The notes under the pieces were generated by a model. That model saw only the letters and a program-made list of their open reading frames with translations, was not told where the DNA came from and ran no database searches. The translations under genes were made by a program, and so were the position numbers. Shown one piece after another: positions 52,592 through 62,806 of a stretch of DNA of 64,000 nucleotides (position 1 is the stretch's first letter; each line of letters opens with the position of its first letter). Source of the DNA: Marinobacter nitratireducens. GTDB lineage: Bacteria > Pseudomonadota > Gammaproteobacteria > Pseudomonadales > Oleiphilaceae. Location: assembly GCF_000708045.1 (NCBI RefSeq), contig NZ_ANIE01000006.1, positions 62,001 to 126,000 of the forward strand. The letters are read 5' to 3'.

Positions 52592-53485
52592 TCAGGCGCC
52601 CGGAAAGACACCCGTCGACAGGTACCGGTCGCCGCGATCACAGATAATGGCTACGATCACCGCATTTTCAACCTGTTCAGACAATCTGAGGGCGGCTGCA
52701 ATGGCACCACCGGAGGATACACCGCAGAAGATGCCCTCTTCGGATGACAGGGCGCGCATGGTCTGCTCGGCTTCTTCCTGGCCGATGTCCAACACCTGAT
52801 CCACTCTCGGTGCTTCATAGATTTTCGGCAGGTACTCTTCCGGCCAGCGCCGGATACCCGGAATGGAAGCCCCTTCACGAGGCTGAAGGCCAATAATCTG
52901 GATGTCCGGATTGCGCTCTTTCAGATAGCGTGAAACGCCCATGATGGTGCCGGTTGTGCCCATGGAACTGACAAAATGCGTTACCCTCCCCTGAGTCTGC
53001 TCCCAGATTTCCGGGCCAGTGGTGCGATAGTGCGCCAGGGGGTTATCCGGGTTGCTGAATTGGTCCAGCACCTTGCCCTTGCCATCGGCTTCCATTTCCA
53101 GAGCCAGATCTCGAGCCCTCTCCATGCCTTCCTGCTGACTGACCGTAATGATCTCGGCGCCATAAGCCCGCATCGAGGCTCGACGTTCCTCGCTCATATT
53201 CGCAGGCATGATCAGCACCATGCGGTAACCCTTGATCGCCGCCGCCATCGCCAACGCAATACCGGTGTTACCGCTGGTGGCCTCAATCAGGGTATCGCCG
53301 GGCTGGATGTCGCCCCGACGCTCGGCTTCCTGGATCATGCTAATAGCGGGACGATCCTTTACCGATCCCGCAGGGTTGTTACCCTCCAGCTTAGCCAGAA
53401 CGATGTTGCTGGTCTCGCCCGGGAGACGCTGCAGGCGAACCAGAGGGGTATGCCCGACATAATCTTCAATGGTGGGGAAATTCAT
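52592..53485 (-). CDS. cysM: Cysteine synthase B
   Basis: Makes cysteine from O-acetylserine and sulfide or thiosulfate. 297 residues; PLP Lys43 in GSVKDRPA, phosphate-binding TSGNTGIA near 70, and GTTGTIMGV near 174. The short length and EGNNPAGSVKDRP block favour CysM over CysK. It is the divergent neighbour of gacS (223-base gap). Confidence 0.92.
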   Translation of the reverse strand: MNFPTIEDYVGHTPLVRLQRLPGETSNIVLAKLEGNNPAGSVKDRPAISMIQEAERRGDIQPGDTLIEATSGNTGIALAMAAAIKGYRMVLIMPANMSEERRASMRAYGAEIITVSQQEGMERARDLALEMEADGKGKVLDQFSNPDNPLAHYRTTGPEIWEQTQGRVTHFVSSMGTTGTIMGVSRYLKERNPDIQIIGLQPREGASIPGIRRWPEEYLPKIYEAPRVDQVLDIGQEEAEQTMRALSSEEGIFCGVSSGGAIAAALRLSEQVENAVIVAIICDRGDRYLSTGVFPGA

Positions 53486-53663
53486 TTGTTTGCCCTGTGG
53501 TACACTTTCGGCTTCGCATGATACGCGTTATGGCCACGGTCTCCCAATACAGCTTCTCGCTATATCCATGACCGGAGGCTATAACCGCAGAGAATTTCTG
53601 GAGACGCTGGGATTGATACCTCAGCGTGCTACCTCTGGTTCATCTATTCTGACAAGGACGTGA

Positions 53664-53682
53664 TCCCGCATTGACTGCGGGA
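53664..53682. promoter_or_regulatory. Hairpin in the gacS leader
   Basis: TCCCGCA, five bases, TGCGGGA: a 7-base perfect stem ending 27 bases before the gacS ATG. There is no T-run. It may set leader-mRNA structure. The rest of the 223-base gap between cysM and gacS holds no convincing gene. Confidence 0.35.
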
Positions 53683-53708
53683 CCCGGGCAATCATTCAGG
53701 AAAAGGAT

Positions 53709-56585
53709 ATGCGGCGCTGGGGCATTCGAAAAAAAGTGCTGGTGGTCACTCTTATTCCCACCTTGCTGACCACTCTCATGCTGGGGATGTTCTTCACCTA
53801 CAGCTGGGTGACGAACATCGAGAACCTGCTCAGGGATCGGGGAGAGTCCCTGTCCCGACAGCTGTCGGCTGCCTCTGAGTACGGCCTGTTCACCGCCAAC
53901 CGTAGCCTGTTGAGTAGCTTGTCCAATGCCCTTCTGGAGGAACAGGACGTTCGCTCCATTACGTTCTTCGACGGCAGCGGCAGCCGCCTGCTGCATACCG
54001 GCCCCGGGAGCTCCGACACCCTGGGCGTCGGGTCCCTGCCCGCCGACGAAGCCACCCGCATTAATCAGCACACCAGCACACGGTTTGTCACACCGGTGTT
54101 CATGCAGGATCTGATGATCGAGAACATGCTGGACCCGGACGCCAGGCAAACCATGGAGCAACAACGCAAGCCCCTGGGCTGGGTCGCCGTCGAGATGTCC
54201 CATATCCGCACTGAAAAGGAGACCTACAAGGCGCTGCTTATCTCTCTGTTACTGATCCTGGCCGGTGTCATCATCAGTCTGATGATCGCCCTTCGCCTTA
54301 GCAGGGCCTTTACGGATCCGGTGTTCGAGCTTAACGGCGCCGTTGCCAAACTCAAGGAGGGCAAACTCGATACCCGAGTCCATACCGGCGCGGGCCCGGA
54401 ATTCGAACAACTCGAATCCGGCCTCAACGCCATGGCTTCGGAACTGAGCAAGGCCCAGGCGGAGATGCAGCAGAACATCGACCAGGCGACGGAAGACCTT
54501 CGGGAAACCCTGGAAACCATTGAGATCCAGAACATCGAACTGGATTTCGCCCGCAAGGAGGCGCTGGAAGCGAGCCGGATCAAGTCCGAGTTCCTGGCCA
54601 ACATGTCTCACGAGATCCGGACCCCTCTGAACGGCATCATCGGCTTCACCGAGCTGCTGCTCAAGAGCCCCTTACCCAGACAACAACGCGACCACCTGAG
54701 CACGATACGGAAGTCCTCCGAAATCCTGCTCACCATCATCAATGACATACTCGATTTCTCGAAAATCGAAGCCGGCAAGCTGATTCTGGACCGGGTCCCC
54801 TTCCAGCTCCGCGATGTGGTTGAAGAGGTCATGGTGATGCTGGCGCCAGCCGCCCACAGCAAGAATCTGGACCTGGTTCCTCTGGTTTACAACGACGTCC
54901 CGGACAACATTATGGGGGACCCGTTGCGGGTCAAACAGGTCATCACCAACCTGGTGAACAACGCCATTAAATTCACCCAGACCGGTGAGGTGGTGCTGCG
55001 GGCAAGCCTGGAGGAAGAAGACACCGAGAATAACCGGGTCACGCTCCGGCTCAGCATTACCGATTCCGGCGTCGGCCTGTCCCGCGCCCAGCAACAATCC
55101 CTGTTCAACGCCTTCAGCCAGGCAGATGCATCCACTGCCCGACAATACGGCGGCACCGGTCTGGGACTGGCGATATCCAAGCGTCTCGTCGAAGAAATGG
55201 GCGGCAAGATCGGCCTCGAAAGTGAATTGGGCAAGGGCTCCACGTTCTGGTTCACGCTGACCTCGGAGTTGTCCGCCAGTGGCGAAACGGTGGCGCCCAA
55301 AGACGCCCTTCGAGGGGAACGGGTCCTCTATCTGGAGCAACAGAAGACCACTGGTCTTGCGGTTGAACACATGCTACGGGACTGGGGCATGACAGTGGAT
55401 CGCGTCAACTCTCCGGCGACCATGCAGGAACAGATCGAGGAAGCCCAGAAGAGTCAGGCGGGTTATGCCCTGGCCATCATCGGCATCACCCGGCACCTGC
55501 TCAGCTCAAACCAGTATTGCAATCTCTTGCGGGCACTGGAAATTGAGCGTGATTGCCGAACCCTGATACTGACGCCAACACTGGAAACCCACGACACCCC
55601 CTTGTCCGGGCTTGCGAGCGGTCACCTGACCAAACCGATTTGCCGGGATGCCCTATACGATGAGCTACTGCTACTGATTCACGGTATCAACGCAGGCGGT
55701 CGTGTGCTGCCCGAAGCGACAACCCCGCTGAATACCTTACCTGCAGGCGCGGTGCCCCGCGTTCTGGCAGTGGATGACAACGAAGCGAACCTGAAGCTGG
55801 TTATGACCCTGCTTCGCGACCATCAGATTGATGCGGAGGGTGCCGCCAGCGGCTTTGAGGCTCTGAGCAAAGCCCGGCAGAAACCATTCGATCTGGTTTT
55901 TATGGACCTTCAGATGCCCGGAATGGACGGCGTCGAGACCACGGCTCGCCTGCGGGAAATGGACTCGTCCGGGCATCGCACACCGATTATCGCGCTGACG
56001 GCTCATGCCCTGGCCGACGAACAGGATCGTCTGATCCAGCAGGGTTTCGATGGGTATATGGCCAAACCGATCAGCAGCACTCAGCTCTCAGAAACCATTC
56101 GCGACTACACAGGCTATATTTGCGATCCACGGGATGGCAGCCGGGAAGCACCACTACCGGAAATCAGAGACACTCGACGGGCATTGAGACCTTCAACCCG
56201 CAAGATGCAGCAGGACTGCGTGAGTGTGGAGGAAAGCATTCAGTTAGCTGCCGGGAAGGCCGACCTGGCCGAGGAGCTGTTCAGTATGCTGCTGGAACAG
56301 ATGCACGGGGACATGCCCCAGGTCGAGGCCTACTGGCTCAGCGGCGATATGGACAACCTGCTCGAGTGCGTCCATAAGCTGCACGGCGCAACCCGCTACT
56401 GCGGTGTACCCGAGTTGCGGCTCGCGGCGAACAGACTCGAGACGGCCCTGAAATGCGCCGCTCCGGACATCGAGCACCAGAAAAACCAGCTGCTGTCGGC
56501 CATGGAGCGCCTGCAGATCTGGAGCGAGCAGACTGATTGGCAGCAACTGTTCCGCGAGCATCACCCCCAGACGGAGACGTCCTGA
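53709..56585 (+). CDS. gacS: Hybrid sensor histidine kinase GacS/BarA
   Basis: Membrane sensor that phosphorylates GacA/UvrY and so turns on the Csr/Rsm small RNAs. 958 residues: TM helix about 10-32, periplasmic loop to about 175, second TM 178-197, HAMP 198-255, His kinase with His301 (NMSHEIRTPLNG), ATPase (405-525, NLVNNAIKF, GTGLGLAISKRL), a receiver-like domain without a clear phospho-Asp (about 535-650), a full receiver with Asp733 (FMDLQMPG), and an HPt domain with His889 (HKLHG). AGGAAAAGGAT precedes the ATG. The response regulator is not in the window. Confidence 0.93.
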   Translation: MRRWGIRKKVLVVTLIPTLLTTLMLGMFFTYSWVTNIENLLRDRGESLSRQLSAASEYGLFTANRSLLSSLSNALLEEQDVRSITFFDGSGSRLLHTGPGSSDTLGVGSLPADEATRINQHTSTRFVTPVFMQDLMIENMLDPDARQTMEQQRKPLGWVAVEMSHIRTEKETYKALLISLLLILAGVIISLMIALRLSRAFTDPVFELNGAVAKLKEGKLDTRVHTGAGPEFEQLESGLNAMASELSKAQAEMQQNIDQATEDLRETLETIEIQNIELDFARKEALEASRIKSEFLANMSHEIRTPLNGIIGFTELLLKSPLPRQQRDHLSTIRKSSEILLTIINDILDFSKIEAGKLILDRVPFQLRDVVEEVMVMLAPAAHSKNLDLVPLVYNDVPDNIMGDPLRVKQVITNLVNNAIKFTQTGEVVLRASLEEEDTENNRVTLRLSITDSGVGLSRAQQQSLFNAFSQADASTARQYGGTGLGLAISKRLVEEMGGKIGLESELGKGSTFWFTLTSELSASGETVAPKDALRGERVLYLEQQKTTGLAVEHMLRDWGMTVDRVNSPATMQEQIEEAQKSQAGYALAIIGITRHLLSSNQYCNLLRALEIERDCRTLILTPTLETHDTPLSGLASGHLTKPICRDALYDELLLLIHGINAGGRVLPEATTPLNTLPAGAVPRVLAVDDNEANLKLVMTLLRDHQIDAEGAASGFEALSKARQKPFDLVFMDLQMPGMDGVETTARLREMDSSGHRTPIIALTAHALADEQDRLIQQGFDGYMAKPISSTQLSETIRDYTGYICDPRDGSREAPLPEIRDTRRALRPSTRKMQQDCVSVEESIQLAAGKADLAEELFSMLLEQMHGDMPQVEAYWLSGDMDNLLECVHKLHGATRYCGVPELRLAANRLETALKCAAPDIEHQKNQLLSAMERLQIWSEQTDWQQLFREHHPQTETS

Positions 56586-56592
56586 GCAGCGG

Positions 56593-57333
56593 TCAGGCTC
56601 GCCCGCGGGCCTGATCCAGAATCGACTTCATATCCCGAACTGCATCCTTGAGGCCGGTAAAGACTGCCCGCGCGACAATGGCATGGCCGATATTCAGTTC
56701 ATTGATACCGGAAATCGCGGCCACTCGTTCTGTGTTGTGGTAGTGCAGTCCATGCCCGGCGTTAACGATCAGACCTTTTTTCCGGGCATAGGCAACGGCA
56801 TCTTCGAGGATCCTGAACGACGCATCCGCCTCCTCCACTGTTTTTGCCTCCGCATATTCGCCGGCGTGCAGCTCAACCACTGGCGCACCGCAACGCACCG
56901 CTGCATCAATCTGAACGGGATCGGGATCGATAAACAGGGAGACCTCGGCACCGATACGAGCCAGGCGCTCGCACGCCTTTGCTACCCTCGCCTCCTGACC
57001 ATCGACATCCAGTCCCCCTTCGGTGGTCAGTTCTTCCCGTTTTTCAGGAACCAGACATACGCATTCCGGGCGAACCTGTTCAGCAAACGCCAGCATGGCA
57101 TCGGTGACCGCCATCTCCAGATTCATCTTGGTCTGCAGCACTTCCCGCAACAGGAGAACATCCCGGTCCTGGATATGGCGACGGTCCTCTCTGGGGTGAA
57201 TGGTAATCCCATCGGCGCCCGCCTCTTCGGCCATCAACGCAGCCTGCACCGGATCCGGATATCGCGTTCCCCTGGCCTGGCGAAGCGTCGCCACATGGTC
57301 GATGTTTACGCCAAGCAAAACTCTAGGATTCAT
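56593..57333 (-). CDS. pdxJ: Pyridoxine 5'-phosphate synthase
   Basis: Last step of de novo vitamin B6 synthesis. About 246 residues: [15 protein letters not shown] at the start, [13 protein letters not shown] near 45, [16 protein letters not shown] near 95, and [11 protein letters not shown] near 195. ATG at 57333 (GGAG 7 bases before) is preferred to a GTG four codons earlier. Overlaps the recO end by 11 bases, so the two are coupled; converges with gacS. Confidence 0.94.
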   Translation of the reverse strand: MNPRVLLGVNIDHVATLRQARGTRYPDPVQAALMAEEAGADGITIHPREDRRHIQDRDVLLLREVLQTKMNLEMAVTDAMLAFAEQVRPECVCLVPEKREELTTEGGLDVDGQEARVAKACERLARIGAEVSLFIDPDPVQIDAAVRCGAPVVELHAGEYAEAKTVEEADASFRILEDAVAYARKKGLIVNAGHGLHYHNTERVAAISGINELNIGHAIVARAVFTGLKDAVRDMKSILDQARGRA

Positions 57334-58051
57334 GTCGTTCTCCACGAAGATGAATGAATAAACTGCGACTGTGCAGGGGCTTGCCCTGCAACAGGTAGTC
57401 CGTCAACACCCGCATTACGCGTTTGGCGACCTTACGGCTGGATTCCGACTCCAGGTCGCCCTCAGCGAGGGCAAGCAAGGCATTTCCGGGTAGGCTCTTC
57501 AGGCGGGTGCCCGGCCCGGGAACCGAGACGATCCCCTGCTCCGGATCATAGCAATAGTGTTGGCCCGCCACGACGGGTTGACCATTATCCATGCTCACAT
57601 CCCACGCAAAACCAAACCCCATCGCCTGGGCAAATGCGGATTCAAATCGTCGGAGCACCGGTTCAACATCGGTACTTGCGGCCAATTCGGCAATGGCATC
57701 GATATAGGCGGCGAACAGAGTTGGGTGGGGGTCTGCCGCCGGCAGAACCCGCTGCAGCAGCTCATTGAGATAAAGTCCACTATAGAGCGAAGCGGGGCGT
57801 TTGAGCTCCGGACCGGAACGAACATCGGTGTGAGTCAGCGTTTTGAGTTCGCTTCGCCCAGTCCAGTCAAGCATGAGTGGCAGGAAGGGCTGAAGCTGCG
57901 CCTTCAGAGGGCTTTTCGCCGTGTTTCCACCACGAGCAATCACTGTGATACGACCGTGATTCAGCGTGAACACGTCCACCATCAGGCTGGTTTCCCGCCA
58001 GGCCCGACGGTGAATGACATAAGCGGGCTCCTGCTGCTCCGGCCCCGTCAT
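57323..58051 (-). CDS. recO: DNA repair protein RecO
   Basis: Loads RecA with RecFR and anneals DNA strands. 242 residues: N-terminal OB-fold ([38 protein letters not shown]) and a helical C-terminus; the zinc Cys residues of many RecO proteins are missing, as is normal in gammaproteobacteria. Member of the era operon, between era and pdxJ. Confidence 0.92.
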   Translation of the reverse strand: MTGPEQQEPAYVIHRRAWRETSLMVDVFTLNHGRITVIARGGNTAKSPLKAQLQPFLPLMLDWTGRSELKTLTHTDVRSGPELKRPASLYSGLYLNELLQRVLPAADPHPTLFAAYIDAIAELAASTDVEPVLRRFESAFAQAMGFGFAWDVSMDNGQPVVAGQHYCYDPEQGIVSVPGPGTRLKSLPGNALLALAEGDLESESSRKVAKRVMRVLTDYLLQGKPLHSRSLFIHLRGERHES

Positions 58052-58058
58052 ACAGACC

Positions 58059-58976
58059 TCAGAAGTCGTTCATCCCAAGACTCTTGAGGGCCCGATCACT
58101 GTCGGCCCAGCCGCGCTTCACTTTCACCCAGAGACGCAGCATGATCTTGCTGTCGAACAACCTCTCCATATCGGTTCGGGCTTCCTGGCCGATCCGACGC
58201 ATGCGTTCGCCCTTGTCACCGATGATGATCTTTTTCTGGCCTTCTCTCTCCACCAGAATCAGAGCGGAAATGTGCAGGGTTTTGCCTTCCCGCTTGAACT
58301 CCTCGATTTCCACGGCGACCGCATAGGGAAGCTCGGCACCCAGCTGACGGGTGATCTTCTCCCGGACGATCTCGGAGGCGAGGAAGCGCTCACTGCGATC
58401 TGTAATCTGATCATCGGGATAAAAATGGATACTTTCAGGCAGATACCGTCCAACCGCTTCTTCCAGCGGCTGAAGGTTGGTTTCCCTCAGCGCGGATAGA
58501 GGAATAATCTCAGCAAAATCCCGCTTTTTCGACAGCATGTCCAGATGCGGAAGCAACGCTTCCCGCTTTTCCAGCTTATCGACCTTGTTGACGGCCAGTA
58601 TAACCGGACAACGCAGATTGCTGAGCTTTTCCAGAACCATATCGTCGGCGGTGGTCCAGGTCGTCTGATCGACCACAAACACTACCACATCGACATCAAT
58701 CAGCGCTGACGATGCGGCCTTGTTCATGTACCGATTCAGGGCCCGAGGCTCCTCCTCATGCATGCCTGGCGTATCAACATAGATCGCCTGAACCGGCCCC
58801 ATCGTCTTGATACCAAGCACCTGATGACGGGTGGTCTGCGGCTTGCGGGAGGTGATGCTGAGCTTCTGGCCGAGAATGTGGTTCAACAACGTTGACTTAC
58901 CAACATTCGGTCGGCCGACAATGGCCACAAAGCCACACCGGCTATCGGGGTTTTCCGGACGGGTAATATCGTTCAT
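58059..58976 (-). CDS. era: GTPase Era
   Basis: Essential GTPase that binds 16S rRNA during 30S assembly. 305 residues: G1 GRPNVGKS (21-28), G3 DTPGM near 70, G4 NKVD near 131, and C-terminal KH domain (about 215-300) with [20 protein letters not shown] at 58976 overlaps the rnc TGA by one base (GTGATG); the GTG just before it is less likely. Coupled to rnc. Confidence 0.96.
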   Translation of the reverse strand: MNDITRPENPDSRCGFVAIVGRPNVGKSTLLNHILGQKLSITSRKPQTTRHQVLGIKTMGPVQAIYVDTPGMHEEEPRALNRYMNKAASSALIDVDVVVFVVDQTTWTTADDMVLEKLSNLRCPVILAVNKVDKLEKREALLPHLDMLSKKRDFAEIIPLSALRETNLQPLEEAVGRYLPESIHFYPDDQITDRSERFLASEIVREKITRQLGAELPYAVAVEIEEFKREGKTLHISALILVEREGQKKIIIGDKGERMRRIGQEARTDMERLFDSKIMLRLWVKVKRGWADSDRALKSLGMNDF

Positions 58977-59665
58977 CACTGATTCTCCACACCAAGCTCA
59001 CGGAGCGCGCTCCGCGCAGCCTGCTGTTCTGCCACCCGGCGGCTGCTACCCGTCCCCGAGGTCTTGCGCCCCAGCGAGGGTAACGCGCAAGACACATGAA
59101 AGGTCTGATTGTGAGCTTCACCATCCACCGAAATGACCTCATATTTTGGCAAAGGGAACTGGCGAGACTGCAGATACTCCTGCAATCGTGTCTTGGGATC
59201 TTTCTGGGTATCCTGGAGATCGAGCTTTGCCAGACGCTGCTCGAACCACTGCAGGACTTTCTCGCGACAGGTGTGAAAATCACTGTCCAGGTAAATCGCA
59301 CCAATGATTGATTCAACGGCGTCAGCCAGAATCGATTCCCGGCGGAATCCCCCACTCTTCAATTCGCCGGAGCCGAGCCTGAGGTAATTCCCGAGATCGA
59401 ATTCGCGGCCAATTTCGGCCAGGGTAACCCCCTTGACCATTCTCGCGCGAAGCCGGCTCAATTGCCCTTCCCGGGCCTTCTCAAAGTTCAGGAAAAGATG
59501 TTCGGCGATCACCATGTTAACGATCGAATCGCCCAGAAACTCCAGGCGCTCGTTATTCTGGTTGCCATAACTGCGGTGGGTTAATGCCAGCAGCAGGCGC
59601 TCAGGTGAGTTGAACTGATAACCTATGCGCCGCTGTAATTGATCCAGGTCGGGTTGGGAGCTCAC
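58976..59665 (-). CDS. rnc: Ribonuclease III
   Basis: Cleaves double-stranded RNA in rRNA and mRNA processing. 229 residues: signature [11 protein letters not shown] near 39, second acidic site [16 protein letters not shown] near 112-127, and C-terminal dsRNA-binding domain (150-225). Start is GTG, with AAGGG just before it and a 4-base overlap (GTGA) with the DUF4845 gene. Confidence 0.96.
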   Translation of the reverse strand: MSSQPDLDQLQRRIGYQFNSPERLLLALTHRSYGNQNNERLEFLGDSIVNMVIAEHLFLNFEKAREGQLSRLRARMVKGVTLAEIGREFDLGNYLRLGSGELKSGGFRRESILADAVESIIGAIYLDSDFHTCREKVLQWFEQRLAKLDLQDTQKDPKTRLQEYLQSRQFPLPKYEVISVDGEAHNQTFHVSCALPSLGRKTSGTGSSRRVAEQQAARSALRELGVENQ

Positions 59666-60051
59666 TTGCCCTTCATCTCGTATTTGTGCTGGAAGTGGAC
59701 CACGGTATCCACGTTCCTGAATATGTTGTTGCGAACTTCGTAGTCCACGTTAATGACCACCAGCTCGCCATTTTTCTCCACGGTGATATTCTTGGCCTCA
59801 AAACCGCGGACGTTATTCACGCTCAGGCGCTTATTAATCAGCGTTCGGACCTGGGCCGGCCCCATATTGGAAAGCCCCTCGGTACCCTCAAGGCTTTCCA
59901 GAGCCTCCTGAATGGTGATGTCATCCAGATAAGCCGGACCAAGTTTGATCACGAGGGTCAACAGGCTGCCGAAAAACAACACCATGACCATGATAGTCAG
60001 TGCGGACGCACCCGCTTGCCGGTTCATGGTGGATAAACTGTTCTTCTTCAT
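59662..60051 (-). CDS. DUF4845 membrane-anchored protein
   Basis: A 129-residue protein with one N-terminal membrane helix (about 14-38: [21 protein letters not shown]) and a periplasmic domain with the DUF4845 pattern. Always found between lepB and rnc in Pseudomonas-like genomes; function unknown. Overlaps rnc by four bases. The ribosome site of the ATG at 60051 is weak. Confidence 0.82.
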   Translation of the reverse strand: MKKNSLSTMNRQAGASALTIMVMVLFFGSLLTLVIKLGPAYLDDITIQEALESLEGTEGLSNMGPAQVRTLINKRLSVNNVRGFEAKNITVEKNGELVVINVDYEVRNNIFRNVDTVVHFQHKYEMKGK

Positions 60052-60077
60052 TATGACTGCGCTCCAGTTTGTCGGAA

Positions 60078-60887
60078 TTATTCGATTCCACCCACACGAT
60101 CAAAGGATGGCAGACTGGTAAGTGATTTCCAGTGCATCCAGATCGCAAAAGCCTTGCCGACAACCAGTTCGTCCGGAACCATGCCCCAGAACCGGCTGTC
60201 ATTACTGTTGTCCCTGTTGTCACCCATCATGAAGTAGTGGCCCTCGGGTACAGTCCAGACACCTTCACCTGCAGCACCGGGACGGCCAAGGGTCAGATAG
60301 ATGTCATGCTCGACACTCCCAAGGTCTTCCCGGCGCAGTTCAACCGGGGGCAGACGGGCGATAAATCGGCTCTCAATCAGCTCTCCATTAATGAACAACT
60401 GCTTGTTCCGATATCGGATCTGATCGCCCGGCAGACCAATCACGCGCTTGATGTAATTAGTCTTACGGTCTTTCGGGTAACGGAAAACCATGACATCTCC
60501 GCGCTGGGGGTCTCCGACTTCCAGGATCTTGGTGCCCGCCACGGGCAAGCGAAGCCCATAGGCGTACTTGTTCACCAGAATGAAATCACCGACCTCCAGG
60601 GTGGGCAGCATGGAGCCTGATGGAATCTGGAAAGGTTCGACCAGAAAGGAACGGAGCACCAGCACGATGGCGAGCACCGGAAAAAATGACCGGCTCAGAT
60701 CCACCAGGTAGGGCTCTTTGGGCTCCTCACCTTCAACGGCGGCGTCACCATCCACCGCACCCTGACTGTTTCCACTGGACTTGACCGCGGCCAGGCGGCG
60801 ATCCCGTAAAAACAGCTTATCCGCCAGCCAGATCAGACCCGTCGCGAAGGTCAGAACAACCAGTACCAGAGGAAAATCGATATCCAT
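60078..60887 (-). CDS. lepB: Signal peptidase I
   Basis: Cuts signal peptides from exported proteins. 269 residues, two TM helices (about 4-22 and 66-82); catalytic Ser92 in PSGSMLPTL and Lys147 in YIKRVIG; late motif MMGDNRDNSNDSRFWG near 220. 11 bases downstream of lepA, one operon. Confidence 0.96.
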   Translation of the reverse strand: MDIDFPLVLVVLTFATGLIWLADKLFLRDRRLAAVKSSGNSQGAVDGDAAVEGEEPKEPYLVDLSRSFFPVLAIVLVLRSFLVEPFQIPSGSMLPTLEVGDFILVNKYAYGLRLPVAGTKILEVGDPQRGDVMVFRYPKDRKTNYIKRVIGLPGDQIRYRNKQLFINGELIESRFIARLPPVELRREDLGSVEHDIYLTLGRPGAAGEGVWTVPEGHYFMMGDNRDNSNDSRFWGMVPDELVVGKAFAIWMHWKSLTSLPSFDRVGGIE

Positions 60888-60898
60888 TCAGGTGCCTT

Positions 60899-62701
60899 CT
60901 ATTTGTCCACTTGCAACACAGCAAGGAACGCTTCCTGGGGAACCTCGACATTACCCAGTTGCTTCATGCGTTTCTTACCCTCTTTCTGCTTCTGCAGCAG
61001 CTTCTTCTTCCGGCTGACGTCACCACCGTAACACTTGGCGGTTACATTCTTCCGCAGTGCTTTGACGGTCACACGGGCGACAACCTGATTACCAATGGCG
61101 GCCTGAATCGCAATATCAAACATCTGCCTGGGGATCAGCTCTTTCATTTTGTCGATCAGCTGACGCCCCTTGTAATGCGACTGATCCTTGTGAACGATCA
61201 GCGCCAGAGCGTCTACCCGGTCACCATTGATCAGCACATCCAATCTCACCAGGTTGGCGGGCTGGAACCGGACGAACTGATAATCCAGAGACGCAAACCC
61301 GCGGCTCACGGATTTTACCCTGTCGAAGAAGTCCATAACGACTTCGGCCATCGGTAACTCGTAGGTCACCTGCACCTGGCTCGACATGAAGTGCATGTTC
61401 TTCTGTACACCACGCTTCTCTTCACACAGTGCGATTACATTACCCAGATGCTCCTGCGGAACGAGAATATTGGCCTCAACAATGGGCTCGCGCATCTCTT
61501 CAATAGAGCCAATATCCGGCAGCCTCGACGGGTTGTCCACCGACAGGGTCTCACCCTGCTTGGTAACAACCTCGTAGATCACCGTTGGCGCCGTGGTGAT
61601 CAGATCGATGTCGTACTCACGCTCAAGACGTTCCTGGATAATCTCCATATGGAGCATGCCGAGGAAACCACACCGGAAACCAAAGCCAAGAGCATCAGAG
61701 TTCTCAGGCTCGAAGAACAGGGAGGCATCGTTGAGCGTCAGCTTTTCAAGCGCGTCTCGGAAATCATCGTAATCGTCGGCACTGACCGGGAACAATCCGG
61801 CGTACACCTGGGGTTTAACTTTCTTGAACCCCGGCAGCATTGGGGTTTCTTCCGCAAACTTCTGGTGCACGATGGTGTCACCGACCGGAGCACCGTGGAT
61901 GTCTTTGATACCCGCGACCACAAAGCCCACATCGCCGGCTTCGAGAATATTGGTATCGGTGGGCTTCGGGTTGAATATACCGACCTTGTCGGCATTCCAG
62001 ACCCGCCCGGTCGATTTGATGACGATCTTGTCGCCTTTTTTCAGCACCCCTTCGGTGACCCGCACAAGGGATACGACGCCGAGATAGTTATCGAACCAGG
62101 AATCGATGATCAGTGCCTGCAAAGGTGCACTGCGATCGCCTTTGGGCGGCGGGATCTTGGCAATCAGATCCTCCAGCACGTCTTCCACACCCATGCCGCT
62201 TTTCGCACTGCAACGAACCGCGTCGGAAGCCTCAATGCCGATGATGTCTTCGATTTCTTCAGCCACACGGTCCGGCTCTGCCTGGGGCAGATCCATCTTG
62301 TTCAGCACCGGAACCACTTCCAGACCCTGCTCAATGGCGGTGTAGCAGTTAGCCACAGATTGGGCTTCCACGCCCTGGCCGGCATCGACAACCAGCAACG
62401 CGCCTTCACAGGCATAGAGCGAGCGGGATACCTCATAGGAGAAATCCACATGGCCGGGAGTGTCGATAAAATTCAGTTTGTATTCCTGACCATCCCGGGC
62501 CTTGTAATTGAGCGTCACGCTCTGGGCTTTGATGGTAATCCCGCGCTCACGCTCAAGATCCATGGAGTCCAGCACCTGCTCAGCCATTTCCCGGTCTGTC
62601 AGGCCACCACAGGTCTGAATAAAGCGGTCTGCCAGGGTGGATTTGCCGTGGTCGATATGGGCGATGATGGAAAAGTTACGGATTCGGCTCAGTTCAGTCA
62701 C
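60899..62701 (-). CDS. lepA: Elongation factor 4
   Basis: GTPase that acts on ribosome translocation. 600 residues: G1 AHIDHGKST near 14, G3 DTPGHVDF near 80, G4 NKMDLP near 134, and C-terminal domain with [17 protein letters not shown] and a terminal VLQVDK. Start is GTG at 62701 with a weak ribosome site. First gene of the lepA-lepB-rnc-era-recO-pdxJ run; its promoter should lie in the 105-base gap upstream. Confidence 0.96.
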   Translation of the reverse strand: MTELSRIRNFSIIAHIDHGKSTLADRFIQTCGGLTDREMAEQVLDSMDLERERGITIKAQSVTLNYKARDGQEYKLNFIDTPGHVDFSYEVSRSLYACEGALLVVDAGQGVEAQSVANCYTAIEQGLEVVPVLNKMDLPQAEPDRVAEEIEDIIGIEASDAVRCSAKSGMGVEDVLEDLIAKIPPPKGDRSAPLQALIIDSWFDNYLGVVSLVRVTEGVLKKGDKIVIKSTGRVWNADKVGIFNPKPTDTNILEAGDVGFVVAGIKDIHGAPVGDTIVHQKFAEETPMLPGFKKVKPQVYAGLFPVSADDYDDFRDALEKLTLNDASLFFEPENSDALGFGFRCGFLGMLHMEIIQERLEREYDIDLITTAPTVIYEVVTKQGETLSVDNPSRLPDIGSIEEMREPIVEANILVPQEHLGNVIALCEEKRGVQKNMHFMSSQVQVTYELPMAEVVMDFFDRVKSVSRGFASLDYQFVRFQPANLVRLDVLINGDRVDALALIVHKDQSHYKGRQLIDKMKELIPRQMFDIAIQAAIGNQVVARVTVKALRKNVTAKCYGGDVSRKKKLLQKQKEGKKRMKQLGNVEVPQEAFLAVLQVDK

Positions 62702-62806
62702 AGACGATGAATACTCACAAAAAGACGAAGGATTGAGCCCGGAAAGGCCGCGACCGGAGTCCGGGAACGGCGTGATTTTACCGGTTACCGTCGCCTATTA
62801 CCACGA

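Noticed and set aside
53568..53663. A 31-codon frame before gacS (MTGGYNRREFLETLG...) with an RR-F-L pattern like a twin-arginine signal
   Set aside because: No ribosome site, no hydrophobic stretch after the Arg pair, and it overlaps probable leader sequence; not supported as a gene.
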